Source: an uncultured bacterium (GTDB lineage: Bacteria > Verrucomicrobiota > Lentisphaeria > Victivallales > Victivallaceae). Taken from it: 14,080 bases of DNA. The stretch spans positions 1 through 14,080 of the forward strand of contig CASECL010000018.1 in NCBI GenBank assembly GCA_949286445.1. The letters are read 5' to 3'. The position numbers and the translations under genes were made by a program. Positions 1 to 6,167 of this stretch are shown here, piece after piece. The notes beneath the pieces were generated by a model. It was given only the letters and a program-made list of their open reading frames with translations, ran no database searches and was not told where the DNA came from. How positions within the stretch are numbered: the first letter of the stretch is position 1; each line of letters starts with the position of its first letter.

Positions 1-12
1 GAGCTGTAACCA

Positions 13-291
13 TTACTCTATATTCAATCCTTCCGGTGAATTAACATTATCTGCCGGAGCTTCCGGCAGCGAAACTTCCGGCTCTTCCGGAATGTTTTTT
101 ATTCTGACTGTATCCGGAACTGCATCGATGGCACTGCGGGCTTTAGCTTTGATTTCCCGCATTTCTATGGTTTCCGGAGTATTTTCACTTTGCTGGAAGC
201 GCGGATAAAAAAACCACACCAGTACCGCGCCAATGATCACACCCACCATCAGACATCCGATGGCTCCGACGCAGCCACATCCCCTTCCCAT
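13..291 (-). CDS. Small single-pass membrane protein of unknown function
   Basis: A 92-residue protein that I do not recognise. The first residues are Gly/Cys-rich (GRGCGC, with another Cys at 13). A hydrophobic stretch at about residues 7-29 ends in WFFYPR and looks like one membrane helix or an uncleaved signal anchor. The rest is charged and rich in Pro-Glu pairs (PE at about 39, 71, 76 and 86), so it is probably an extended, disordered tail. The ATG is preceded by GGAG at a 9-base distance, which supports this start. It lies 36 bases behind the HTH regulator gene on the same strand, so the two are probably co-transcribed. This suggests, but does not show, that the membrane protein belongs to the same regulatory unit. 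The Pro-Glu tail is encoded by repeated CCGGAA-type words. No terminator is visible before the window edge. Confidence 0.7.
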   Translation of the reverse strand: MGRGCGCVGAIGCLMVGVIIGAVLVWFFYPRFQQSENTPETIEMREIKAKARSAIDAVPDTVRIKNIPEEPEVSLPEAPADNVNSPEGLNIE

Positions 292-327
292 TAAATCATG
301 CTCCAGTTATTTTCACAGTATCCCGGT

Positions 328-1248
328 CTATTTCTCCGGCAGGAAAGAAAATTCCAGTACCGGAATTGCCCAGATGGCTTTTTCATTGGCCTTGCGCCTG
401 CTTCTGGCGGCGAAATCTCTCCAGGTGCGCCCTTTGAGTTCGCGCAGCCGGTATGATCCATCGACCATGCGGCAGAATTCCACCTGGAAGAAGGTATCCG
501 GTCTCTCCGGTGAAAGGTGAATAATAACTTTGCCATCCCACAGGAGTGAAAGTTCGGTACCCCGGCACACGATTGCCGCCGTGGGAACCGGAAGGGCAGG
601 CGGATTGCAATAGAATTTGGAGCTGGTCTTTTTGGCAAAATCAAGGATATTTAGCTCAGCAGAGAAATTCATCATATCCCGGAGGCAGAGCTCCGGTTCA
701 CCGCTGGATGTGCTGTAAGTAGCCGAACTCTCTCTTACCTCGCTGCTTACCGCTGACGGTGATGACATCAGAACTTCGTCTTCGGTTAACCTCAAGCTGC
801 GTCTGAGATCTTCAGCAGGAGTATTGAGTGCCTCGGAAAGAATGTTTATTTCCTCCTCGGTAGGAACGGCCTGAAAATCGCTTTCCAGAGCCTTGAGGCG
901 TGTAGTTTTTATTTTGCATTTTTCCGCCAGCCAGGGGCGGGATATGGCATTCTGACAGCGCAGGGCGAAAAGCAACTGATTGAACGGAGAACGCAGATGG
1001 GAATACCCGGCTCTTATCCGGCTGAGCAGCGAGGCCAACTCCAGATAGGCACTCCGGGATAATGCCGCTTTTTCGGCAAATTTTTCCAGCTGCGGCTGGC
1101 TCAGAACGATCTTTCCGCTGATGATTTGCGAAACGGCAGAATTACTTATTTTAAGGAGGCTGGCGACATCGGCCTGACGCAGGTGAGCGTTCAGTATCTG
1201 TTCCCTCATCATTGCGCCGAACTTCTGTTTCAACGATTTGCTGTCCAT
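328..1248 (-). CDS. DNA-binding regulator with two tandem XRE-like helix-turn-helix segments
   Basis: A 306-residue cytoplasmic protein, predicted to be a transcriptional regulator. Residues about 15-75 form an XRE/Cro-type helix-turn-helix (QADVASLLKISNSAVSQIISG). Residues about 88-155 look like a second, divergent copy of the same fold (SRPWLAEKCKIKTTRLKALE, then an ILSEALN helix). A Ser-rich linker follows at about 162-183, then a beta-rich C-terminal domain (about 210-306) that I cannot assign and that could sense a ligand or partner. The start at 1248 is chosen because GAGGAA lies just upstream. An in-frame ATG 29 codons earlier (1335) would cover the predicted promoter and gives an implausible N-terminus. 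The 17-base palindrome at 1268-1284 is a candidate operator for autoregulation. The gene is followed by the membrane protein at 13-291. Regulator: likely; target and signal: unknown. Confidence 0.8.
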   Translation of the reverse strand: MDSKSLKQKFGAMMREQILNAHLRQADVASLLKISNSAVSQIISGKIVLSQPQLEKFAEKAALSRSAYLELASLLSRIRAGYSHLRSPFNQLLFALRCQNAISRPWLAEKCKIKTTRLKALESDFQAVPTEEEINILSEALNTPAEDLRRSLRLTEDEVLMSSPSAVSSEVRESSATYSTSSGEPELCLRDMMNFSAELNILDFAKKTSSKFYCNPPALPVPTAAIVCRGTELSLLWDGKVIIHLSPERPDTFFQVEFCRMVDGSYRLRELKGRTWRDFAARSRRKANEKAIWAIPVLEFSFLPEK

Positions 1249-1267
1249 GATATATTCCTCGTCGTTT

Positions 1268-1284
1268 TGTGCTCGACGAGCACA
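1268..1284. promoter_or_regulatory. Perfect 17-base palindrome, candidate operator of the HTH gene
   Basis: TGTGCTCG-A-CGAGCACA is a perfect 8+1+8 inverted repeat, 19 bases upstream of the HTH gene start and immediately downstream of the start point predicted from the minus-strand promoter. That is a classic place for a repressor site. Read on the plus strand, the same repeat (7-bp stem with a GAC loop) is followed by seven T residues, so it could instead stop antisense transcription leaving the HTH gene. Both roles are inference. The symmetry itself is directly seen. Confidence 0.5.
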
Positions 1285-1291
1285 TTTTTTT

Positions 1292-1321
1292 ATTATTCCT
1301 TTAAGGAAATATATCCGGCAA
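1292..1321 (-). promoter_or_regulatory. Candidate promoter of the HTH/membrane-protein unit
   Basis: On the minus strand TTGCCG (1316-1321) and AATAAT (1292-1297) are separated by 18 bases, a fair match to a sigma-70 type promoter. The predicted start near 1285 leaves a leader of about 37 bases. A second, shorter inverted repeat, TTCCTT-T-AAGGAA (1296-1308), lies inside the spacer and overlaps the -10 box; it could be another protein site. The call rests on sequence similarity only. Confidence 0.35.
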
Positions 1322-1353
1322 AACAAAAAAATCAAGTATTTTTTTAAACAAAG

Positions 1354-1383
1354 TTAGTATTTTTCATTTTCCAGGGTTATATT
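1354..1383 (+). promoter_or_regulatory. Weak candidate promoter of the homocysteine methyltransferase gene
   Basis: TATATT (1378-1383, with an overlapping TATTAT) is a good -10 box, but the only -35 candidate at 18 bases distance, TTAGTA (1354-1359), is poor. The region is AT-rich and holds two copies of AGTATTTTT 21 bases apart (1335 and 1356). I see no SAM or cobalamin riboswitch fold in the 179 bases between the divergent genes, although these are common regulators of methionine genes. Confidence 0.28.
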
Positions 1384-1427
1384 ATGGTTCCAGTGGTGTG
1401 TTTTCAAGCAAAAATGAAAGTTGTCAT

Positions 1428-2324
1428 ATGAACAGGGAAGAGATCAGAAACTTTTTTAAAGGGGACAGAATCTGTCTTCTGGACGGAGCTACCGGCACAA
1501 TGCTGTCATCCCGTGGCATGCCCGGCGGAGTGGTTCCGGAAATGTGGATACTTGAACATCCGGATGTAATAGAAAAAATCCAGAAGAAATACATAGCTGC
1601 CGGCAGTTCGATTATTTATGCTCCCACCTTCGGCGGCAACCGGATAAAGCTGGCCGCGTCCGGTCTGGATAAAGAACATGACCGGATCAATCGTACTCTG
1701 GCGGAAATATCATTGAAAGCGGCAGCTGGCAAAGCTCTGGTATTCGGCGACATGTCTTCGACCGGGGAGTTGATTGAGCCTTATGGAGAACTTGCTCCGG
1801 AAGAGGCGGAGAAAGTATTTTTTGAACAGGCTTCAATTCTTGCTGCATCCGGGGTTGACGGTATTGTGGTTGAAACCATGATGGATCTCAATGAGGCGGA
1901 GCTGGCGGTCCGGGCAGTGAAAAAGGCCGCGCCGGATCTGGCTTTGATGCTTACTTTGACTTTTGCTGAAAACGGACGGACGATATTCGGCAACTCCCTT
2001 GATGATTTGTGGGAATTGGCGGCAAAATATGATCTGGATGCGGCAGGGTGCAATTGTTCTTCCGGGCCGGAAACAATGGTGGAAATGCTGAGAAAATCTC
2101 CGCCTCCGGATGGCAATTTTGCTGTTGCCGCCAAGCCTAACGCCGGTATGCCCCGACTGGTGGACGGGAAAACCGTATTTGACCTGGGGCCGGAAGAGTT
2201 TGCTTCCGAATGTCTGGAGTTTGCCAATATGGGGGTAAAACTGCTGGGTGGATGCTGCGGCAGTACGCCGGAACATATTGCGGCGTTGAAGCGGGCATTG
2301 CTGGGAAATGAATTGGGAATATAG
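1428..2324 (+). CDS. Stand-alone homocysteine S-methyltransferase domain protein (MetH N-terminal type)
   Basis: A 298-residue TIM-barrel enzyme of the homocysteine S-methyltransferase family (the zinc domain of cobalamin-dependent methionine synthase, BHMT and relatives). Visible signatures are DGATGT (19-24), an ETMMDLNEA segment (149-157), the zinc ligand Cys in GCNCSSG (Cys210), and the paired zinc ligands in GGCCGSTPEHI (Cys276, Cys277). All three expected Cys are present, so it should bind Zn and activate homocysteine. It ends after this domain: the folate, cobalamin and reactivation domains of full MetH are absent. It may be one part of a split MetH or a self-contained methyltransferase using another donor. 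The ATG at 1428 is preferred over the in-frame GTG at 1398, which has no Shine-Dalgarno; the ATG has only a weak one (GAAAG). No other methionine gene is next to it. Confidence 0.85.
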   Translation: MNREEIRNFFKGDRICLLDGATGTMLSSRGMPGGVVPEMWILEHPDVIEKIQKKYIAAGSSIIYAPTFGGNRIKLAASGLDKEHDRINRTLAEISLKAAAGKALVFGDMSSTGELIEPYGELAPEEAEKVFFEQASILAASGVDGIVVETMMDLNEAELAVRAVKKAAPDLALMLTLTFAENGRTIFGNSLDDLWELAAKYDLDAAGCNCSSGPETMVEMLRKSPPPDGNFAVAAKPNAGMPRLVDGKTVFDLGPEEFASECLEFANMGVKLLGGCCGSTPEHIAALKRALLGNELGI

Positions 2325-2541
2325 AATATTCCCCGGCGGCAGGGTATTGTTTTTTGCTTGATATTGCATAGAAATAGTTGCTGTTTGCCGTGATGAAATA
2401 TAGCGGTTTGGAAAATGATAGCTGGATTTTGAATTGGCATGAAGAGATGCGGTATCTGATTTGCGGTGCGGCAGGAAAAGTCAAAAGACAGAATGGAAAT
2501 TTTATTACGCGATTTGAGAAAGACCGGTTCAGAGGCGGGAA
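2325..2541. other. Intergenic region without a convincing gene
   Basis: These 217 bases separate the methyltransferase gene from murG. A short C-rich/G-rich pair followed by a T-run (about 2331-2355) is too weak to call a terminator. TTGAAT (2429-2434) and TATCTG (2453-2458), 18 bases apart, form a poor promoter candidate for the long murG run. A 63-codon reading frame at 2378-2569 lacks a ribosome site and runs into murG; I do not regard it as a gene. Confidence 0.5.
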
Positions 2542-3687
2542 ATGTCTGAAAAAACAGGAAAAAAGTTAAAGTTTGCCATCAGCTGCGGCGGGACGGGGGG
2601 GCATTTTTATCCCGGACTGTCAATTGCTGAGTGTGCGAAAGGTGAGGGGGATGATGCATTGCTGCTGCTTTCCGGACGCAATTCTGCGGCACAGCGGGAT
2701 ATCGCGGACGGGCGCGGCGTTTCGGCGGCAGTACTGCCGCAGCTGCCGAATCCGAAAAGAAAACCTTTTACCTATCTGTCTGTGATTTTTGCCGCCACTG
2801 GAAAATGCCGCGATGTAATGCGTGAATTTCATCCGGACGCACTCTTATGCATGGGGTCATTTACTGCACTGCCGGCTTTTCTGGCGGCGGAGAGTCTCGG
2901 AATTCCGGTTTTTCTGCATGATGGCAATGCCCGGGTGGGCAGAGCAAACCGCTGGATGAGCCGGTTTGCCCGTTTTCTGGGAACGGCTTTCCCTGCCGTG
3001 AATGGAGAATGTATCAAGTGCCCTCATGAGGCAGTTGGAATGCCGTTGCGGCCGGAATTGCTTAATTGCGCTAAGATGAGCAAAGCAGAGGCCATCGGAA
3101 TTTTAAACCGCAAATTCGGAGCGGATTTTTCGCCGGAACGGAATGTTCTTCTGGTTTTCGGCGGCAGTCAGGGGGCTGAAGTTTTGAACCGGGTTATTCC
3201 GGAAGCGGCGGCGGCTTTCCCTGAATTGCAGGTAATTCATCTGGCAGGCAAGGGGAACGGGGAAAAAACGGCATCACTTTACAACAGCATGGCGCATATT
3301 TGCATTGACGGCAGTGAAGAGATGGGACTTTTTTACCAGGCGTGTGATGCGGTAGTATCCCGTTCCGGAGGAAGTTCCGTGTCAGAAATATTGTATTTCG
3401 GAAAAAAGGCTTTGCTTATACCGTATCCTTATGCGGCGGAAAATCACCAGTACGATAATGCCGCTTATGCCGCAAAAGAGGGGGATGCGTTTCTGCTGGA
3501 AAACAGCGATTGCACGGTGGAGAAGGTGCGTTCCGTGCTTGGGCGGGGTGATTTTTTTGCCCCGGGAGAACGCAGTGCAAAATTGGCAAAGCCCGGAGCC
3601 GCGGCGGAAATGCTGAAAATAATCAGGCAGGGAATTGGTCTGGAAAAAGTGGAAAATAATACAGAGAAAGCCGGGGCGGTGAAATGA
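2542..3687 (+). CDS. murG: MurG, UDP-GlcNAc:undecaprenyl-PP-MurNAc-pentapeptide GlcNAc transferase
   Basis: A 381-residue GT-B glycosyltransferase that converts lipid I to lipid II on the inner face of the cytoplasmic membrane, the last intracellular step of peptidoglycan synthesis. The N-terminal lobe has the glycine-rich loop with the catalytic-region His (GGTGGH, 16-21) and an HDGN segment (126-129) where HEQN is usual. Arg170 lies in GMPLR, usually GNPxR. The C-terminal lobe has GGSQGA (207-212), SRSGGSSVSE (273-282; Glu282 for the ribose of UDP-GlcNAc) and HQYDNA (302-307; Gln303). Length is close to the family norm, with a short charged tail. AGAGG six bases before the ATG supports the start. 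It is not beside other dcw cell-division genes but overlaps the next gene by 4 bases (ATGA). The two loop substitutions make it a divergent member; function is still very likely. Confidence 0.9.
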   Translation: MSEKTGKKLKFAISCGGTGGHFYPGLSIAECAKGEGDDALLLLSGRNSAAQRDIADGRGVSAAVLPQLPNPKRKPFTYLSVIFAATGKCRDVMREFHPDALLCMGSFTALPAFLAAESLGIPVFLHDGNARVGRANRWMSRFARFLGTAFPAVNGECIKCPHEAVGMPLRPELLNCAKMSKAEAIGILNRKFGADFSPERNVLLVFGGSQGAEVLNRVIPEAAAAFPELQVIHLAGKGNGEKTASLYNSMAHICIDGSEEMGLFYQACDAVVSRSGGSSVSEILYFGKKALLIPYPYAAENHQYDNAAYAAKEGDAFLLENSDCTVEKVRSVLGRGDFFAPGERSAKLAKPGAAAEMLKIIRQGIGLEKVENNTEKAGAVK

Positions 3688-4475
3688 AGGCTTTATTTAT
3701 CGGCGATGTGGTGGGCAAAGGCGGCCGGGGGGCGGTAAAAAAACTGCTGCCGGAGCTGAAACGGGAATTTAATGCGGCATTTGTAATTGCCAACGGTGAA
3801 AACAGCGCGGCGGGAGCCGGTTTGACGGGAAAGTGCGTTGATGAACTTTTGGCCGCCGGAGTGGATGTGGTAACCGGCGGAGATCATACCTGGGATCAGA
3901 AAAGTTTTGAGGGTGAAGTCAAAAACTTTGACCGCTTTATCCGTCCGGCCAATTTTTCTGTTTTGCAGCCGGGGCGCGGTTTCGGGGTATGGCGCAATCC
4001 GGTGGGCGGAGAAGTGGCGGTGATCAGTTTGCTGGGCAAGGTATTCACCCGGGAAAGCGCGTATTGCCCTTTTGAAACGGTGGAGAAAATATTGAGCGGA
4101 TTACCCGGTACGGTAAAAAATATTTTTGTGGACTTTCACGCCGAGGCCACCAGTGAGAAGATCGCCATGGGGCATTTCCTGGATGGAAAAGTTACTGCGG
4201 TCATCGGTACCCATACTCATGTGGCCACTGTGGATGCCGAGGTACTGCCGGGAGGAACGGCATACCTGACTGATGTGGGAATGACCGGCGGACGGGAATC
4301 GGTACTGGGGCGGAAAATAGAAGATGTGATAAAGAAATTCCGCACTGGCATGCCCTGCCGCCTTGAGGTGGTGGAAAGCGGAGTTATCCGGCTGGACTTT
4401 GCGGTGGTGGACTTTGATTACCGCACCGGAAGGGCGTCGGCGATTGCCAATTACTCCAGGGAAACGGATGTTTAA
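3684..4475 (+). CDS. ymdB: YmdB-family metallophosphoesterase (cyclic-nucleotide phosphodiesterase type)
   Basis: A 263-residue cytoplasmic protein of the family of Bacillus YmdB, a di-metal 2',3'-cyclic-nucleotide phosphodiesterase linked to biofilm and RNA metabolism; it is unrelated to E. coli YmdB. Metal-site motifs run along the protein: GDVVG (Asp8), ANGENS (Glu39, Asn40), GGDHTWD (67-71), FHAEATSEK (His152) and GTHTHV (His177, His179), then the family block YLTDVGMTG (194-202). The one departure is Asp67 where Bacillus YmdB has Asn (GNHTWD). Asp can also bind metal, so activity is probably kept. The ATG overlaps the murG stop by 4 bases, so the two are translationally coupled. 39 bases separate it from nadC. 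Confidence 0.87.
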   Translation: MKALFIGDVVGKGGRGAVKKLLPELKREFNAAFVIANGENSAAGAGLTGKCVDELLAAGVDVVTGGDHTWDQKSFEGEVKNFDRFIRPANFSVLQPGRGFGVWRNPVGGEVAVISLLGKVFTRESAYCPFETVEKILSGLPGTVKNIFVDFHAEATSEKIAMGHFLDGKVTAVIGTHTHVATVDAEVLPGGTAYLTDVGMTGGRESVLGRKIEDVIKKFRTGMPCRLEVVESGVIRLDFAVVDFDYRTGRASAIANYSRETDV

Positions 4476-4514
4476 GTATATACTAATTTAAAAAACAGGA
4501 AATATATTGCAATT

Positions 4515-5375
4515 ATGGACGGAATTGATTTCAAACGGCTGGATACGTTGATCGAACTTGCGTTGGAAGAGGATTTGGATGGCCGCGGCGATGTTACCAC
4601 TCTGGCGGTAGTGCCGGAAAACCGTCTGGCGGAGGGCAAATTCATTTCCAAACAGGATTTTATGGTTGTCGCCGGTCTGGCGGCGGCGGAACGGGTGTTT
4701 AAAAAGATCGACCCTGAGCTGGAATTTGAATACGTCTGTCAGGACGGTGACGCTGTAAAAAGAGGTGATGTCATTGCGATAGTCCGGGGCAGAGCCCGGG
4801 GGATTTTGACCGGAGAACGTACGGCATTGAATTTTATCCAGCGGCTTTGCGGAGTAGCGACCATGTCGCATTTTTATGCCGGTTTGACTCAGGGCAAAAT
4901 GGAGATACTGGATACCCGGAAAACCACGCCCGGGTTTCGCAATCTGGAAAAATATGCGGTGAAAGTCGGCGGCGCAACCAATCACCGGATCGGGCTGTTT
5001 GACCGGGCGATGATCAAGGATAATCACCGGGAAATGGCGCGTCTGGACGGAGATGACGGCGTAACCATGGCGGTGAAAAAGGTTCGTGAAGCATATCCGG
5101 ATCTGGAAATTGAAGTGGAAGCCGATTCTCTTGAGGAAGTCCGTCTGGCGGCGGAAGCCGGTGCGGAATACATATTGCTTGACAATATGAGCAATGAAAT
5201 GATGGCTGAGGCGGTGAAAATCAATGCCGGCAGAGCGAAATTGGAGGCTTCCGGAAATATTACTGCTGAAAGAATACCCTCTATTGCGCAGCTGGGGGTG
5301 GATTACGCGTCATCCGGCGCCTTGACCCATTCGGTTAAATCAGCAGACATATCACTGGATGTCAAGGGGTTGTGA
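4515..5375 (+). CDS. nadC: NadC, quinolinate phosphoribosyltransferase
   Basis: A 286-residue cytoplasmic enzyme that joins quinolinate with PRPP to give nicotinate mononucleotide, CO2 and pyrophosphate in de novo NAD synthesis. The family signatures are intact: ERTALNFIQRLCGVAT (101-116), DTRKTTPG (133-140), KVGGATNHRIGLFD (150-163) with His157/Arg158, the active-site Lys168 in MIKDNH, Glu201 in EVEADS, LLDNM with Asp223, and EASGNI (244-249). Length is normal. AGGAAA lies about 13 bases before the ATG, a rather long gap. The TATACT box at 4479-4484 has no partner -35 box, so I assume read-through from upstream. Only three bases separate it from ruvA. No nadA or nadB lies in the window. Confidence 0.95.
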   Translation: MDGIDFKRLDTLIELALEEDLDGRGDVTTLAVVPENRLAEGKFISKQDFMVVAGLAAAERVFKKIDPELEFEYVCQDGDAVKRGDVIAIVRGRARGILTGERTALNFIQRLCGVATMSHFYAGLTQGKMEILDTRKTTPGFRNLEKYAVKVGGATNHRIGLFDRAMIKDNHREMARLDGDDGVTMAVKKVREAYPDLEIEVEADSLEEVRLAAEAGAEYILLDNMSNEMMAEAVKINAGRAKLEASGNITAERIPSIAQLGVDYASSGALTHSVKSADISLDVKGL

Positions 5376-5378
5376 GAA

Positions 5379-6017
5379 ATGATCGCTCAGCTTGAAGGCG
5401 TATTGGAAGAAAGTGCTTTTACCGAATGTGTCGTTTCCTGCGGCGGTGTGGGGTATGAGCTTTTAATTCCGCTTTGCACCTTTGACAAACTTCCATTGCC
5501 GGGCAATCCGGTGAAACTTTATGTCCACACCCAGGTAAGGGAAGATGCGATTACGCTTTTCGGTTTTGCCACCGCGGCGGAAAAGTCGCTGTTCCGGCTG
5601 CTGATCGGGGTTTCCGGTATCGGTGGAAAACTGGCATTGAATGTGTTGAGCGCAATGCCGGTGGAAAGTTTTTGCGCGGCAATCAGAAATTCTGATATTA
5701 AAATGCTTTCCCGCATTTCCGGTATTGGAAAAAAGACTGCTGAACGCATGGCATTGGAGTTGAAAGATAAAGTATCAGCATTGGATGGCGGAGTATTCGG
5801 CAGTGCCTCAGGAAGCACTGCCGACGGCGGAGCGGCAGGAAATGCCGCCATAGCGGCAGGCAGTGCCGCCAATGATGCCGCGCTTGCGCTGGAGACACTC
5901 GGGTTTAAACGTGATGCGATTGACAAGGCATTGCGCCGGATACTGGAGGAGAATACGGGAGTGGAACTTACCAGTGAAGACATGCTCCGCAAGGCGATAA
6001 TATTGCTCAATTTCTAA
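5379..6017 (+). CDS. ruvA: RuvA, Holliday-junction-binding subunit of RuvAB
   Basis: A 212-residue DNA-binding protein that forms tetramers on Holliday junctions and recruits the RuvB motor for branch migration in recombination and repair. Domain I starts MIAQLEGVL, with YVHTQVREDAITLFGF (48-63). Two helix-hairpin-helix motifs follow, IGVSGIGGKLALNVLS (76-91) and ISGIGKKTAERMALELKDK (113-131). A Gly/Ala/Ser-rich linker (about 137-166) leads to the RuvB-contacting domain III (about 166-212, ALETLGFKRDAIDKAL). The linker is built from near-repeated DNA (see the repeat entries) and encodes AAGNAAI then AAGSAAN. AAGGGG before the ATG acts as ribosome site and lies inside the end of nadC. ruvB and ruvC are not in the window. 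Confidence 0.96.
   Translation: MIAQLEGVLEESAFTECVVSCGGVGYELLIPLCTFDKLPLPGNPVKLYVHTQVREDAITLFGFATAAEKSLFRLLIGVSGIGGKLALNVLSAMPVESFCAAIRNSDIKMLSRISGIGKKTAERMALELKDKVSALDGGVFGSASGSTADGGAAGNAAIAAGSAANDAALALETLGFKRDAIDKALRRILEENTGVELTSEDMLRKAIILLNF
5798..5823 (+). repeat. Inverted repeat inside the ruvA linker
   Basis: CGGCAGTGC (5798-5806) and GCACTGCCG (5815-5823) are perfect 9-base complements with an 8-base loop. They lie in the codons of the RuvA interdomain linker. No T-run follows, so it is not a terminator. It could form an mRNA hairpin or be a by-product of the low-complexity Gly/Ala/Ser codons. Confidence 0.7.
5831..5871 (+). repeat. Tandem imperfect 20-base repeat, 21-base period, in the ruvA linker
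   Basis: Two copies of AGCGGCAGGnAnTGCCGCCA (5831-5850 and 5852-5871) differ at only two positions. The 21-base period equals seven codons and yields AAGNAAI/AAGSAAN. Each copy is itself an inverted repeat (GCGGCA...TGCCGC). This looks like a recent in-frame duplication in a stretch free to vary in length. Confidence 0.7.
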
Positions 6018-6032
6018 GAAAGAATATAAAGA

Positions 6033-6167
6033 ATGAATTTTTTCCTGTTGGGACTTGATGATATCTGGGTAGCACTGGCGGTATGGGCCAGTCTGGCGGT
6101 TACGCTGTGCTGTATTATTTACGGCGCGGTGAACTGGAACCACGGCGGCGGAAAGGATGGTGAATAA
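6033..6167 (+). CDS. Symporter small accessory protein (44 aa)
   Basis: A 44-residue membrane protein, short enough to be missed by length cut-offs. It reads MNFFLLGLDDIWVALAVW, continues with one hydrophobic helix (about residues 11-31) and ends YGAVNWNHGGGKDGE. The LGLDD-W-VALA start and the YG-x-x-NWN end after a single helix are what I remember of the small accessory proteins found directly upstream of some sodium:solute symporters; this family assignment is from memory and unverified. It starts 15 bases after the ruvA stop, with only a weak purine stretch (AAAGA) before the ATG. Its TAA is immediately followed by the GTG of the symporter gene with no base between, so translation of the two is probably coupled and the products should act together in the membrane. 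Its role (assembly, stability or gating) is unknown. Confidence 0.82.
   Translation: MNFFLLGLDDIWVALAVWASLAVTLCCIIYGAVNWNHGGGKDGE

Noticed and set aside
2331..2355. Possible terminator after the methyltransferase gene
   Set aside because: Only three G-C pairs can form before the T-run, so the hairpin would not be stable.
1781..2440. 219-codon open frame antisense to the homocysteine methyltransferase gene
   Set aside because: Opposite a gene with intact zinc motifs; Ser/Ala-rich shadow sequence.
2378..2569. 63-codon plus-strand reading frame before murG
   Set aside because: No ribosome site, no recognisable motif, and its end runs 28 bases into murG, whose own start is well supported.
4475..4484. 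AGTATATACT palindrome and TATACT box before nadC
   Set aside because: No -35 partner at a usable distance, and a 10-base AT-rich palindrome can arise by chance.
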